Source: Hymenobacter sp. BRD128 (lineage in GTDB: Bacteria > Bacteroidota > Bacteroidia > Cytophagales > Hymenobacteraceae). Taken from it: a DNA stretch of 64,000 nt. The DNA is taken from positions 2,666,001 to 2,730,000 of the forward strand of contig NZ_CP053908.1 of the NCBI RefSeq assembly GCF_013256625.1, in the 5' to 3' direction. The position numbers were made by a program, and so were the translations under genes. Each line of letters starts with the position of its first letter. The first letter of the stretch is position 1. Below, in pieces: positions 27,299 to 35,993 of the stretch. Below the pieces are notes generated by a model that worked only from the letters and a program-made list of their open reading frames with translations, did no database searches and was not told where the DNA came from.

Positions 27299-27309
27299 AA
27301 ATTATTGTT

Positions 27310-27387
27310 GTCATGCTGACGAAGGAAGCATCTTGTCAGGTTCGCTAGGCTCCCTTTCTGGCAAGATACTTCCTTCGTCAGCATGAC
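27310..27387. repeat. Palindromic intergenic element, copy 3 (nuoI/nuoJ junction)
   Basis: GTCATGCTGACGAAGGAAGC plus ATCTTG (27310-27335) pairs with CAAGATACTTCC and TTCGTCAGCATGAC (27362-27387), with one mismatch. It is the shortest copy, about 78 bases, and fills most of the gap between nuoI and nuoJ. Confidence 0.88.
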
Positions 27388-27402
27388 GTTCTTTTGTTTC
27401 CT

Positions 27403-27909
27403 ATGTCCCTCTTTCTCTTCCTGTCATTCGTAGCACTGCTGAGTGCGTTAGGCGTAGTGCTAGCCAAAAACCCAGTGCACAGCGTGCTGTTTCTCATTCT
27501 CACGTTCTTCACGCTCTCGGCCCACTACCTGACGCTGAACGCGCAGTTCCTGGCCGCCGTGAACATCATCGTGTACGCCGGGGCCATCATGGTGCTGTTC
27601 CTGTTCGTGATTATGTTCTTGAACCTGAACGAGGATACCGAGCCGCACAAGCCGGCCCTGGCCAAGATTGCGGCTACCATCGCGGGTGGTTCGCTGCTGC
27701 TCATCATGGTGGCGGCGTTGCGCAACGTACAGCCGTTGGGCTACGATGCAGCCACTTTCAGCTCGCAGGTGGGCATGGTCGACCAGCTTGGCTTGGTGCT
27801 GTTCAAGCAGTACTCACTGCCGTTTGAGTTGGCGTCCATCTTACTACTAGCCGCAATGGTAGGCTCGGTAATGTTGGGCAAGCGCGAAACGGGCGAGCGG
27901 AATTTCTAA
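27403..27909 (+). CDS. nuoJ: NADH-quinone oxidoreductase subunit J
   Basis: A 168-residue membrane subunit with five predicted helices. Conserved features include AKNPVHSVLFLILTFF and the helix-3 segment AAVNIIVYAGAIMVLFLFVIMFLN, whose pi-bulge region matters for proton coupling. The ATG at 27403 is preferred to an in-frame TTG nine bases earlier. It is the last nuo gene in the window: a strong terminator follows 18 bases after its stop, and nuoK, L, M and N are not present. Confidence 0.95.
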   Translation: MSLFLFLSFVALLSALGVVLAKNPVHSVLFLILTFFTLSAHYLTLNAQFLAAVNIIVYAGAIMVLFLFVIMFLNLNEDTEPHKPALAKIAATIAGGSLLLIMVAALRNVQPLGYDAATFSSQVGMVDQLGLVLFKQYSLPFELASILLLAAMVGSVMLGKRETGERNF

Positions 27910-27927
27910 AAGCACCTGCCTTTTGCA

Positions 27928-27969
27928 AAACGAAAGCGGCCACCGAAATATCGGTGGCCGCTTTCGTTT
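27928..27969 (+). terminator. Strong terminator after nuoJ
   Basis: A perfect 19-bp stem (27928-27946 with 27951-27969) with a 4-base loop AATA. Arms are AAACGAAAGCGGCCACCGA and its complement, ending in CGTTT. It marks the end of the nuo transcript in this window. Confidence 0.9.
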
Positions 27970-27989
27970 ATAAACTGCTCAGCGTAAAA

Positions 27990-28280
27990 ATGATAGCATC
28001 TAGCAAGAAAACTCTCGGGATAATGTTTTGGCTATCGATTGCCATTAACATCATTGTTCAATTTGTCTTTCAACCAGTGGTTGCTGGCGGCAATGACGCT
28101 GTATCATTTGTAAGTGCCATTGTAGGAAGAGGAGTCGCTTTTCTACTACTACCTTTTCTGGCGCTTGGTATTATGAACGCAATCCAATACTTCACTAAAA
28201 ATCCTATAATTCACAAAGTCCGTATTCTTTGGATAGCATGGCTAGTTTTCTTCTTAATTAGCACTTGGAGTTATTTGTAG
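27990..28280 (+). CDS. Small membrane protein, unknown
   Basis: 96 residues with three predicted membrane helices (MFWLSIAINIIVQFVFQPVV, GVAFLLLPFLALGIMNAIQY, ILWIAWLVFFLISTW). I do not recognise a family. An upstream in-frame GTG at 27954 falls inside the nuoJ terminator, so I prefer the ATG at 27990. The gene is more AT-rich than its neighbours and is isolated between two terminators, which suggests an independently acquired or recently placed gene. No partner is evident. Confidence 0.65.
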   Translation: MIASSKKTLGIMFWLSIAINIIVQFVFQPVVAGGNDAVSFVSAIVGRGVAFLLLPFLALGIMNAIQYFTKNPIIHKVRILWIAWLVFFLISTWSYL

Positions 28281-28288
28281 ACAGACTT

Positions 28289-28332
28289 AAAACAGAAGCG
28301 GCGGCTGATTGCTCAGTCGCCGCTTCTGTTTT
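28289..28332. terminator. Bidirectional terminator between the small membrane gene and aspS
   Basis: AAAACAGAAGCGGCG (28289-28303) pairs with CGCCGCTTCTGTTTT (28318-28332); an inner CTGA/TCAG pair extends the stem. It separates convergent genes. Confidence 0.88.
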
Positions 28333-28346
28333 CGTAACTTTAGATT

Positions 28347-30110
28347 CTACTTCGCCACTACGGCCGTCTTGATACTCAGCTCCGTCAGCTGCTTATCCGA
28401 AATCGGCGAGGGCGAGTCTATCATCACGTCGCGGCCCGAGTTGTTTTTGGGGAAGGCAATGAAGTCGCGGATGCTGTCGGCGCCGCCGAAGAGCGAGCAG
28501 AGGCGGTCGAAGCCGAAGGCGATGCCGCCGTGGGGCGGGGCGCCGTACTCGAAGGCGTCGAGCAGGAAGCCGAACTGCGCCTGGGCTTCCTCGGGCGAGA
28601 ACCCTAGCAGCGAGAACATGCGGGCCTGCACGGCGCGGTCGTGGATGCGGATGGAGCCGCCGCCCACTTCTACCCCGTTGATAACCAAGTCGTAGGCATT
28701 AGCGCGGGCCTGGCCGATGGTGGCGGGGTTGTCGAGCAGGTGCACATCCTCGGGCTTGGGCGAGGTGAAGGGGTGGTGCATGGCGAAGTAGCGGCCCTCT
28801 TCTTCGATGTACTCCAGCAGCGGGAAATTGACCACCCACAGCGGGGCAAAGGTATCCTTGTCGCGCAGGCCGAGGCGCTGGCCCATTTCAAGGCGCAATT
28901 CGCTGAGGGCCTTGCGGGTTTTGTCGGCCGGGCCGGCCAGGATGAGCAGCAGGTCGCCTTCATTGGCGTTGAAGGCGGCTTTCCACTTCTGCAATTCTTC
29001 CTGCGAGTAGAATTTATCGACCGACGACTTCACCGTGCCGCCGGCCTCTACGCGGGCATATACGAGGCCAGTGGCCCCCAGCTGCGGGCGCTTCACCCAC
29101 TCGGTCAGCTCGTCGAGCTGCTTGCGGGTGTAGGCGGCGCAGGTGGCGGCGTTGATGCCCACCACTAGCTCGGCGTTGTCGAAAACCGGGAAGCCCTGGC
29201 CTTTTACCACGTCGTTCAGCTCCACAAATTCCATGGCGAAGCGCACGTCGGGCTTGTCGTTGCCGAAGCGGCGCATGGCATCGGCGTACTCCATGCGGGG
29301 CACGGTGGGGAAATCGAGGTCTTTTATTTCCTTGAACAGGTAGCGTACCAGGCCCTCGAAGGTATTGAGGATATCCTCCTGCTCCACGAAAGCCATTTCG
29401 CAGTCAATCTGCGTGAATTCGGGCTGGCGGTCGGCGCGCAGGTCTTCGTCGCGGAAGCACTTCACAATCTGGAAGTAGCGGTCGAAGCCCGACACCATGA
29501 GCAGCTGCTTAAACGTCTGGGGCGACTGCGGCAGGGCGTAAAACTCGCCGGGGTTCATGCGCGAGGGCACCACAAAGTCGCGGGCGCCTTCGGGCGTGCT
29601 TTTGATGAGCACGGGGGTTTCGACTTCGATAAAATTCTGGCCGTCGAGGTAGCGGCGCACGGCCTGAGCCATGCGGTGGCGCAGCATCAGGTTATTGCGC
29701 ACTGGGGTGCGGCGCAGGTCGAGGTAGCGGTATTTCATCCGCAGGTCGTCGCCGCCGTCGGTGTCGTCTTCGATGAGGAAAGGCGGCAGCTTGGCAGGAT
29801 TCAGAATTTCGAGCTGCTCGACGCGGATTTCGATGTCGCCGGTCGGGATATGCGCATTTCTGGAGTAACGCTCGGCCACTTTGCCCGTCACCGAGACCAC
29901 GAACTCACGGCCCAGCGTGCGGGCGGTTTCGCGCACGGCGTCGCTTTCCACGCCTTCTTCGAGGGCGAGCTGCGTGATTCCGTAGCGGTCGCGCAGGTCA
30001 ATCCAGAGGATGCCGCCCTTGTCGCGGGTGCGCTGCACCCAGCCCACGAGGGTGACGGTTTGGCCGACATTTTCTTGGCGAAGCTCGCCGTTAGTATGAC
30101 TTCTCAACAT
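28347..30110 (-). CDS. aspS: Aspartyl-tRNA synthetase
   Basis: 587 residues, bacterial-type class II AspRS. An N-terminal OB-fold anticodon domain starts [19 protein letters not shown] and includes [20 protein letters not shown]. Motif 2 reads [18 protein letters not shown], a GAD insertion domain follows, and motif 3 is GIAFGFDRL. The frame is open for ~170 codons upstream but only the ATG at 30110 matches the family N-terminus. It charges tRNA-Asp in the cytoplasm; whether it also charges tRNA-Asn is not visible. Monocistronic by its surroundings. Confidence 0.97.
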   Translation of the reverse strand: MLRSHTNGELRQENVGQTVTLVGWVQRTRDKGGILWIDLRDRYGITQLALEEGVESDAVRETARTLGREFVVSVTGKVAERYSRNAHIPTGDIEIRVEQLEILNPAKLPPFLIEDDTDGGDDLRMKYRYLDLRRTPVRNNLMLRHRMAQAVRRYLDGQNFIEVETPVLIKSTPEGARDFVVPSRMNPGEFYALPQSPQTFKQLLMVSGFDRYFQIVKCFRDEDLRADRQPEFTQIDCEMAFVEQEDILNTFEGLVRYLFKEIKDLDFPTVPRMEYADAMRRFGNDKPDVRFAMEFVELNDVVKGQGFPVFDNAELVVGINAATCAAYTRKQLDELTEWVKRPQLGATGLVYARVEAGGTVKSSVDKFYSQEELQKWKAAFNANEGDLLLILAGPADKTRKALSELRLEMGQRLGLRDKDTFAPLWVVNFPLLEYIEEEGRYFAMHHPFTSPKPEDVHLLDNPATIGQARANAYDLVINGVEVGGGSIRIHDRAVQARMFSLLGFSPEEAQAQFGFLLDAFEYGAPPHGGIAFGFDRLCSLFGGADSIRDFIAFPKNNSGRDVMIDSPSPISDKQLTELSIKTAVVAK

Positions 30111-30278
30111 GGCAATAGTATTTCGGGCAAAGTTAGGCCCTTGGGGCAAGCTAGCCGCACGGCATTTTCGCCGGCGGTAGTCGAAATTGCCCCTAGCCAA
30201 ACCTCTTAGTTTGGTACGGAGTATGCAAGTGAGGCTAGCAGCGGCGCTGTTCAGCCCGTTCACTCTCTTTTTCTGACC

Positions 30279-30722
30279 ATGAAATTTCTTTCTTCGCTGG
30301 CCCTGGCGGCCGCTTTGCTCACGGCCGGCGCGGCCCAGGCCCAAACGAAAGTCAAAACCAAACCCAAGTATGACAACGGCACCGAGAGTAAAACGACGGG
30401 CCAGACGCCGGCCCCGGTGACGCTCGACGGCCCCATCAAGCGCGTTGAAACACTGTCGGGCATCGACATTTTTCCCAAACCCAATTCCAACAGCGTGATG
30501 CTCAGCTTCACGCAGCAGTTTACCAAACCCGGCACGCTGGTGATGACCGACTATCAAAACAAGGTCGTGTATCAGCAGGCGCTTGACCCGCAGAATAACA
30601 CCGGCGAGCCGGTGGACCTGGGCCACATCCAGGCCGGCACCTACCTGGTAGAAGCCAAAACGGGTAACTACGTATACTGGAAGAAGGTGCGCATAAAGTA
30701 CCCCACGGTGGTGCGCCGCTAG
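30279..30722 (+). CDS. Small exported protein resembling a free-standing type IX sorting domain
   Basis: 147 residues with a signal peptide ([22 protein letters not shown]). After a Lys/Thr-rich linker, residues ~65-145 follow the pattern of a Por secretion-system C-terminal domain: [33 protein letters not shown], and [17 protein letters not shown] ending in WKKVRIKYP. Such domains normally sit at the end of large secreted proteins; here almost nothing precedes it. It could be a small cell-surface protein or a relative with another role. The family assignment is moderate. Confidence 0.7.
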   Translation: MKFLSSLALAAALLTAGAAQAQTKVKTKPKYDNGTESKTTGQTPAPVTLDGPIKRVETLSGIDIFPKPNSNSVMLSFTQQFTKPGTLVMTDYQNKVVYQQALDPQNNTGEPVDLGHIQAGTYLVEAKTGNYVYWKKVRIKYPTVVRR

Positions 30723-30749
30723 CTTCTCGCCTGCTTAATTTTTAGAGAG

Positions 30750-30846
30750 AACGTCATGCTAAGCGCCGCAAAGCATCCCGTTCGTGTCGCTAGGGTACTA
30801 AATCCAACGATGCGAGCAAGATGCTTCGCGGCGCTCAGCATGACGT
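30750..30846. repeat. Palindromic intergenic element, copy 4
   Basis: GAACGTCATGCTAAGCGCCG at one end pairs with CGGCGCTCAGCATGACGTTC at the other; the inner GCATC/GATGC parts also pair, with a few mismatches. It lies between two exported-protein genes on the plus strand. Confidence 0.85.
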
Positions 30847-30905
30847 TCTTTACTTTATTCCCGCAACCATCTACCCGGCCGCTAGCCCGTATTTTTGCCT
30901 TTTCT

Positions 30906-31454
30906 ATGAAAACCCTCCCGCTACTCGCCGCCACGCTCGCCCTCACCAGTTTCGCGCCCAGGCCCAAGTTGACGACCGTGAAGCTGGCGCCGGGCCTCTC
31001 GGTGGCGATGCCGGTAGGGTTTGCGCCGCTGCCCGATGCGGCCATTGCCGTCAAGTTTCCGGCGCCGCGCAAGCCGCTGGCGGTGTATAGCAACCCGAGC
31101 GGGCGCGTCGATTACAGCATCTCGGTGCGCCCCACCACCTTCGGGCCCGATTACAACGTGCTGTTGCCCATGTATAAGGCCAGCGTGCAGCGGCTGTACA
31201 CGAAGGTCGATTTTTTGACCCAGGAGGTACGCAAGGTAAACGGCCGCGACTTCGTGGCCCTGGAGTTTGTCTCCACCATGAGCGACAGCCGCCGCTCGTC
31301 GGTGGCGCTAGCCCCCATCAAAAAGTACGAGTACATCGAGTACGCTGTGCAGGGCCAGCAGCTCTATATTTTTGCCTTTTCGGCGCCGGCCGAGGAGCAG
31401 GCGCAGTGGCGCCCCGTGGCCCAGGCCGCGCTCGGCGATATTAGCCTGAAGTAG
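30906..31454 (+). CDS. Exported protein of unknown function
   Basis: 182 residues; signal peptide MKTLPLLAATLALTSFA, followed by a beta-rich domain with KLAPGLSVAMPVGFAPLPD and YSISVRPTTFGPDYNVLLPMYK. I recognise no named domain. The fold resembles small periplasmic or outer-membrane-associated beta proteins. I use the ATG at 30906; the open frame upstream reads through the palindromic element. Three bases separate it from tadA, so the two are probably co-transcribed. Confidence 0.75.
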   Translation: MKTLPLLAATLALTSFAPRPKLTTVKLAPGLSVAMPVGFAPLPDAAIAVKFPAPRKPLAVYSNPSGRVDYSISVRPTTFGPDYNVLLPMYKASVQRLYTKVDFLTQEVRKVNGRDFVALEFVSTMSDSRRSSVALAPIKKYEYIEYAVQGQQLYIFAFSAPAEEQAQWRPVAQAALGDISLK

Positions 31455-31457
31455 GCG

Positions 31458-31907
31458 ATGCCTGCGCCTTTGCTCACCGACGACTACTTCATGCGCCAAG
31501 CCCTGGCCGAGGCGCGGCGGGCGCTGGCGGGCGGCGAAATTCCCATTGGGGCGGTAGTGGTGCTCGATGGCCTCATTATTGGCCGGGGCTATAATCAAAC
31601 CGAGCAGCTGCGCGACGTGACCGCCCACGCCGAGATGCTGGCCCTTACGGCCGCTGCTAATTACCTAGGTAATAAGTATCTCACTCACTGCACGCTCTAC
31701 GTGACCGTGGAGCCCTGCGTGATGTGCGCCGGGGCCAGCGCCTGGGCCCAGCTCGGCGCCGTAGTCTTTGGCACCGATGAGCCCAAAACCGGCTACCGGC
31801 GCCACCCGCTGGGGCTGCTGCACCCGCGCACCAGGGTGCGGGCGGGCGTGTGCGCCGCCGAGTGCGCGGCGCTCATGCAGGCATTTTTTAAAGAGAAGCG
31901 GGGCTAG
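31458..31907 (+). CDS. tadA: tRNA-specific adenosine deaminase
   Basis: 149 residues of the cytidine/deoxycytidylate deaminase fold. The zinc and catalytic motif HAEMLAL and the second zinc motif TVEPCVMCAGA are both present, with GEIPIGAVVV ahead of them. TadA converts A34 to inosine in tRNA-Arg. The length is normal. The ATG at 31458 lies just after the upstream stop. The tail FKEKRG is short and basic, as usual. Confidence 0.95.
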   Translation: MPAPLLTDDYFMRQALAEARRALAGGEIPIGAVVVLDGLIIGRGYNQTEQLRDVTAHAEMLALTAAANYLGNKYLTHCTLYVTVEPCVMCAGASAWAQLGAVVFGTDEPKTGYRRHPLGLLHPRTRVRAGVCAAECAALMQAFFKEKRG

Positions 31908-31909
31908 GC

Positions 31910-31917
31910 TACTTTTG
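31910..31917 (+). promoter_or_regulatory. TACTTTTG promoter -7 element upstream of sodA
   Basis: TACTTTTG fits TAnnTTTG and begins 3 bases after the tadA stop, 90 bases before the sodA ATG. A T-rich stretch lies ~20 bases upstream. It suggests sodA has its own promoter. Confidence 0.5.
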
Positions 31918-32006
31918 GGGGCGCCCGGCGGGCGGCCGTAACCCCGGCGGCCCGTTGGGGGTTATACCTGCACCACCCCATTTTTTCACTTTAAAACACC
32001 CGCATC

Positions 32007-32612
32007 ATGGCTTTTGAACTGCCCAAGCTGCCATATTCCTACGACGCCCTCGAACCCACGTTTGACGCGCAAACCCAAGAAATTCACCACACCAAGCACC
32101 ACCAGGCCTACGTCACCAACCTCAACGCCGCCATCGCGGGCACCGAGTTTGAGAGCCAGAGCCTGGAGGAGATTCTGCACAACATCGCCAAGGCTAGCCC
32201 AGCCATCCGCAACAACGGTGGTGGCCACTGGAACCACTCGCTGTGGTGGACTATCCTGAGCCCCAACGGCGGCGGCCAGCCCACCGGTGCCGTAGCCGAC
32301 GCCATCAACAAGTCGTTTGGCAGCTACGACAACTTCAAAACCGAATTCACCAAGGCCGCTACCACGCGCTTCGGCTCGGGCTGGGCCTGGCTGTGCAAGG
32401 TGGCTGATGGCTCGCTGCAAATCTGCTCGACGCCGAACCAGGACAACCCGCTGATGCCCGACACTGGCTGCAAAGGCACGCCGATTCTGGGACTCGACGT
32501 GTGGGAGCACGCTTACTACCTCAAGTACCAGAACCGCCGCCCCGACTACATCGCTGCCTTCTTCAACCTCATCAACTGGGATGAGGTGAACAAGCGCTAC
32601 GCGGCCGCCTAG
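32007..32612 (+). CDS. sodA: Superoxide dismutase (Fe/Mn family)
   Basis: 201 residues. Metal ligands are visible in [12 protein letters not shown] (first His), [11 protein letters not shown] (second His) and [14 protein letters not shown] (Asp and third His). The enzyme dismutates superoxide in the cytoplasm. Discriminating Mn from Fe would need alignment of the second-sphere Gln; I cannot settle it by eye. A terminator hairpin follows 28 bases after the stop. Confidence 0.96.
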   Translation: MAFELPKLPYSYDALEPTFDAQTQEIHHTKHHQAYVTNLNAAIAGTEFESQSLEEILHNIAKASPAIRNNGGGHWNHSLWWTILSPNGGGQPTGAVADAINKSFGSYDNFKTEFTKAATTRFGSGWAWLCKVADGSLQICSTPNQDNPLMPDTGCKGTPILGLDVWEHAYYLKYQNRRPDYIAAFFNLINWDEVNKRYAAA

Positions 32613-32639
32613 AGTTCGGCTATTCGGCCCGCTAGCCTC

Positions 32640-32672
32640 AAAAGCCCTCCTGCTTCGCGCTGGAGGGCTTTT
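32640..32672 (+). terminator. Rho-independent terminator after sodA
   Basis: AAAAGCCCTCC (32640-32650) pairs with GGAGGGCTTTT (32662-32672), followed by more T. A canonical intrinsic terminator. Confidence 0.9.
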
Positions 32673-32827
32673 TTAGTAAAGATTTACTGGCTAGCCGCTG
32701 CTTAAACCACCTAGCCAGGGCTGGTGCGTAGCAGTCTGGTAGTTACGGCAACGTTACGGGGCTGGTCAAAATTTAGTGTAACTTTAGGCGCAAAAGCCCC
32801 TTTCCCAAACTTTAACGTTGCGCCTGC

Positions 32828-34102
32828 ATGAGCATTAAGCTGCGTCTTACCATTCTGAGCTTTCTCCAGTTTTTTATCTGGGGCGCGTGGCTGATTACGA
32901 TTGGCGCGTACTGGTTCCAAACCAAGCACTGGTCGGGCGCGCAGTTTGGCGCCATCTTCTCCACAATGGGTATTGCGTCTATTTTTATGCCCTCGCTCAT
33001 GGGCATCGTGGCCGATAAGTGGGTAAACGCCGAGAAGCTCTACGGCGTGCTGCACCTGCTGGGGGGCCTCACGCTCTGCACCATTCCGTTCGTCACCGAC
33101 CCCGGCATGTTCTTCTGGGTCATCCTGTTGAACATGATTTTTTACATGCCCACGCTGGCGCTTTCCATCGCCGTATCGTACTCGGCCCTGAAAAGCCAGG
33201 GGCTCGACGTGGTGAAGGATTACCCGCCCATTCGGGTGTGGGGCACCGTCGGCTTCATTGCGGCCATGTGGGCCGTTACGTTTTTAGGCTTCGAGAAGTC
33301 GGCCAATCAATTTTACGTAGCCGCCGGGGCGGCGCTGCTGCTGGGCTTCTACTCGTTCACGCTGCCCAAGTGCCCGCCGCCCTCTAAAGACACGCCCGGC
33401 CGCTCGCTGGTCGATGCGCTAGGGTTGAAGTCGTTTGCCCTGCTGCGCGACCGCAAGCTTGCCACCTTCTTCGCTTTTGCCCTGCTGCTAGGGGCCGCCT
33501 TGCAGCTCACCAATGCCTACGGCGATACGTTCCTGCACGACTTCGATAAAATCCCGGCCTACCGCGACACCCTATCGGTGCAGCACCCGGCCTTTATCAT
33601 GTCGATTTCGCAGATTTCGGAAACGCTGTTCATTCTCGCCATCCCGTTCTTTTTGCGGCGCTTTGGCATCAAGCAGGTCATGCTGTTCAGCATGGTGGCC
33701 TGGGTGCTGCGCTTCGGCCTGCTAGCCTTCGGCAACCCCGCCGGCGGCCTCTGGATGATTATTCTCTCGTGCATCGTCTACGGCATGGCTTTCGACTTCT
33801 TCAATATCTCGGGCTCGCTGTTCGTCGAAACCCAGACCCAGCCCAGCATCCGGGCCAGCGCCCAGGGCTTGTTTATGATGATGACTAACGGCTTCGGGGC
33901 CGTGCTGGGCAGCTCAATCAGCGGCCTGGTCATCCAGAACTACTTTACCGATGCTAGTGGCAACAAAGACTGGCACGGCATCTGGCTAGCCTTCGCCGCC
34001 TACGCGCTGGTAATTGCGGTGCTGTTCGTGTTCATTTTCAAGCACAAGCACGAACCGCAGCCGGCCGAAACTGAATACTCCGAGCCCGCCCTGGCGGCCT
34101 AA
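32828..34102 (+). CDS. Nucleoside-permease-type MFS transporter
   Basis: 424 residues and about twelve helices. The N-terminal pattern LRLTILSFLQFFIWGAWLI and IRVWGTVGFIAAMW, with SALKSQG between them, fit the nucleoside:H+ symporter (NupG-like) branch of the MFS, common in Bacteroidota. The N-terminal helix is short before the first loop. It starts at the ATG at 32828, 155 bases after the sodA terminator. Substrate specificity is inferred only from family. Confidence 0.88.
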   Translation: MSIKLRLTILSFLQFFIWGAWLITIGAYWFQTKHWSGAQFGAIFSTMGIASIFMPSLMGIVADKWVNAEKLYGVLHLLGGLTLCTIPFVTDPGMFFWVILLNMIFYMPTLALSIAVSYSALKSQGLDVVKDYPPIRVWGTVGFIAAMWAVTFLGFEKSANQFYVAAGAALLLGFYSFTLPKCPPPSKDTPGRSLVDALGLKSFALLRDRKLATFFAFALLLGAALQLTNAYGDTFLHDFDKIPAYRDTLSVQHPAFIMSISQISETLFILAIPFFLRRFGIKQVMLFSMVAWVLRFGLLAFGNPAGGLWMIILSCIVYGMAFDFFNISGSLFVETQTQPSIRASAQGLFMMMTNGFGAVLGSSISGLVIQNYFTDASGNKDWHGIWLAFAAYALVIAVLFVFIFKHKHEPQPAETEYSEPALAA

Positions 34103-34138
34103 GCACTGGCCCCGAGCCCGGCTCCTTTACCTTACTTA

Positions 34139-35245
34139 ATGAGCAACCCCCTCCCGCTCCCGGCGGCTAGCCCCGATTTTTCGACGAGCTATAATCAACA
34201 CGGCTTTCAACCATCGACGTGGTTTTATACCATGTTTGGCGAGCTGCCGCGCCGTGAAATCTACCAGCTCGTAACGGCCGAGGCCCGCAAAACGGTGCTC
34301 AGCAAACTAGCCGAAACGCACGACCTTGACCAGATAACCGTCGTACAGTCCGTCTTCATCGAAGAGGCGGATAAAGCGCCGGAATGGCAATTCTACGCCC
34401 TGTCGCCCGAGCCGTATACCCTGCTGTTTTTCAGCATCACCAGCAGCTACGGCGACCAGAGCGCCATTTTATACTACTCGCCGCGCACCGATGCCGATGC
34501 TTTGGCCCGCCTGCGGGCGCTGCTCTCGGCCCAGCTCGAAAGCGGGCAGGTAGAGCGCCAGCGCATTCAGGTGCTGCGGCTGATGGGCAGCGACCTGGCT
34601 TTTTCGCCGTTGCCGATCAAAATCCCCGAACTGGACCTGGCCGCCAACTACAACGACGACCTGCTGCCGGTGCACGAGGCCATCGTGAAGCGCCTGCAAA
34701 AGCCTGATGATAAAGGCCTCGTCATCTTGCACGGGCCGCCCGGCACCGGCAAAACCAGCTACATCCGCCACCTCTGCGGCCTCACCGATAAGCCCAAGCT
34801 GTTTATCCCGCCCAACCTGGCGCTGCGCATTGCCGACCCCGAGTTTATCAACCTCCTGCACGACAATACTAACTCCATCCTGCTCATCGAAGATGCCGAG
34901 GAGCTGCTCACCAAGCGCGACGCCACCGGCAGCAACGCCGTGAGCAACCTGCTCAACCTCAGCGATGGGCTACTGAGCGACGGCTTTCACATCCAGATTA
35001 TTTGTACTTTCAACGCCGACCTGGCCCGCATCGACAAGGCGCTGCTGCGCAAGGGGCGCCTCATTGCCTCCTACGCCTTCGAGGCGCTAGCCCAGCCCAA
35101 AGCCCAGGCGCTAGCTACCACGCTCGGCCAAACGGTGCCGGTCACGGAAGCTATGTCACTGGCCGACATCTATAACCGCGAAGATGCTACCTTCGTGAGC
35201 GAACCTAAAGGTCCCGGCCGCATCGGCTTCGGACGGCCTAGCTAA
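34139..35245 (+). CDS. AAA family ATPase
   Basis: 368 residues. An N-terminal ~160-residue region without recognisable domain (SFDxxYNQHGFQPSTWFYTM-like start) precedes an AAA module with Walker A LHGPPGTGKTSYIRHL (~197-210), Walker B SILLIEDAEELL and sensor region ICTFNADLARIDKALLRKGRL, resembling the BCS1/FtsH-type AAA core. There is no signal peptide or protease domain. It starts 36 bases after the MFS gene on the same strand, so it may be co-transcribed. Partner and substrate are unknown. Confidence 0.85.
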   Translation: MSNPLPLPAASPDFSTSYNQHGFQPSTWFYTMFGELPRREIYQLVTAEARKTVLSKLAETHDLDQITVVQSVFIEEADKAPEWQFYALSPEPYTLLFFSITSSYGDQSAILYYSPRTDADALARLRALLSAQLESGQVERQRIQVLRLMGSDLAFSPLPIKIPELDLAANYNDDLLPVHEAIVKRLQKPDDKGLVILHGPPGTGKTSYIRHLCGLTDKPKLFIPPNLALRIADPEFINLLHDNTNSILLIEDAEELLTKRDATGSNAVSNLLNLSDGLLSDGFHIQIICTFNADLARIDKALLRKGRLIASYAFEALAQPKAQALATTLGQTVPVTEAMSLADIYNREDATFVSEPKGPGRIGFGRPS

Positions 35246-35294
35246 GCTCGTCAATACAAAATTGGTACAAAAAAAGTCTGGTTTAGGTATAAAT

Positions 35295-35329
35295 AAAAAG
35301 CCGCTCTGCACAATGCAGAGCGGCTTTTT
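35295..35329. terminator. Bidirectional terminator between the AAA gene and ndk
   Basis: AAAAAGCCGCTCTGC (35295-35309) pairs perfectly with GCAGAGCGGCTTTTT (35315-35329) around a 5-base loop, with A/T tails on both sides. It separates convergent genes. Confidence 0.92.
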
Positions 35330-35358
35330 CGTTTGTCAAGCTGACGAAGGGGGCTAGC

Positions 35359-35766
35359 CTACTTGCCGAAGAAGAACTGGCCTTCGATTTGGGCATTTTC
35401 GTCCGAGTCGGAGCCATGCACGGCGTTGGCTTCAATGCTCTTCGCGTACTTCTTGCGGATGGTACCTTCCTCGGCATTGGCCGGGTTGGTGGCACCGATG
35501 AGGGTGCGGAAGTCGGCTACGGCGTTGTCTTTTTCGAGGATAGCCGCCACGATGGGGCCGCTCGACATGTACTTCACGAGGTCGTTGTAGAAAGGACGCT
35601 CTTTGTGCACGGCGTAGAACTGGCCGGCGCGCTCGGGGGTGAGGGTTACTTTCTGAAGCTCCACGATGCGGAAGCCGCCCTGCTCAATCATGCTCAGGAT
35701 GCCGCCAATGTGGTTTTCGGCCACGGCATCGGGCTTAATCATCGTGAAGGTGCGGTTGGTTGCCAT
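35359..35766 (-). CDS. ndk: Nucleoside diphosphate kinase
   Basis: 135 residues. The phosphohistidine site lies in [14 protein letters not shown], and the N-terminus reads [19 protein letters not shown]. The enzyme equilibrates nucleoside di- and triphosphates. The ATG at 35766 and length are normal for the family. A TACCTTTG element lies 31 bases upstream on the same strand. It runs tail-to-tail with the AAA ATPase gene. Confidence 0.97.
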   Translation of the reverse strand: MATNRTFTMIKPDAVAENHIGGILSMIEQGGFRIVELQKVTLTPERAGQFYAVHKERPFYNDLVKYMSSGPIVAAILEKDNAVADFRTLIGATNPANAEEGTIRKKYAKSIEANAVHGSDSDENAQIEGQFFFGK

Positions 35767-35796
35767 TCTTTAGGGGGAAAATTTAAGTTGGGATGG

Positions 35797-35804
35797 CAAA
35801 GGTA
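35797..35804 (-). promoter_or_regulatory. TACCTTTG promoter -7 element of ndk
   Basis: On the minus strand the sequence reads TACCTTTG, followed by a 30-base leader to the ndk ATG. It matches the Bacteroidota -7 consensus. Confidence 0.6.
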
Positions 35805-35993
35805 GGGCTGGGCCGCGTTTTGAGTTCGCCCAGTATTTTCCGGGGTTTAGCCGGCACCAGGCGCATTCTGCGAGAACCTTCCCCAAGGGTTTGATTGTTG
35901 AAACCCAATTCATGCCGACCTTTGCCGGCCCGTTTACGCCTGGCTAGCTGCCCGGCGCTTTTTAAGTGCATTCGTAGGCCATTTACGTCGTCG

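Noticed and set aside
30111..30626. N-terminal extension of AspRS by ~170 residues
   Set aside because: The extension crosses a likely promoter region and a divergent gene; only the ATG at 30110 gives the family N-terminus.
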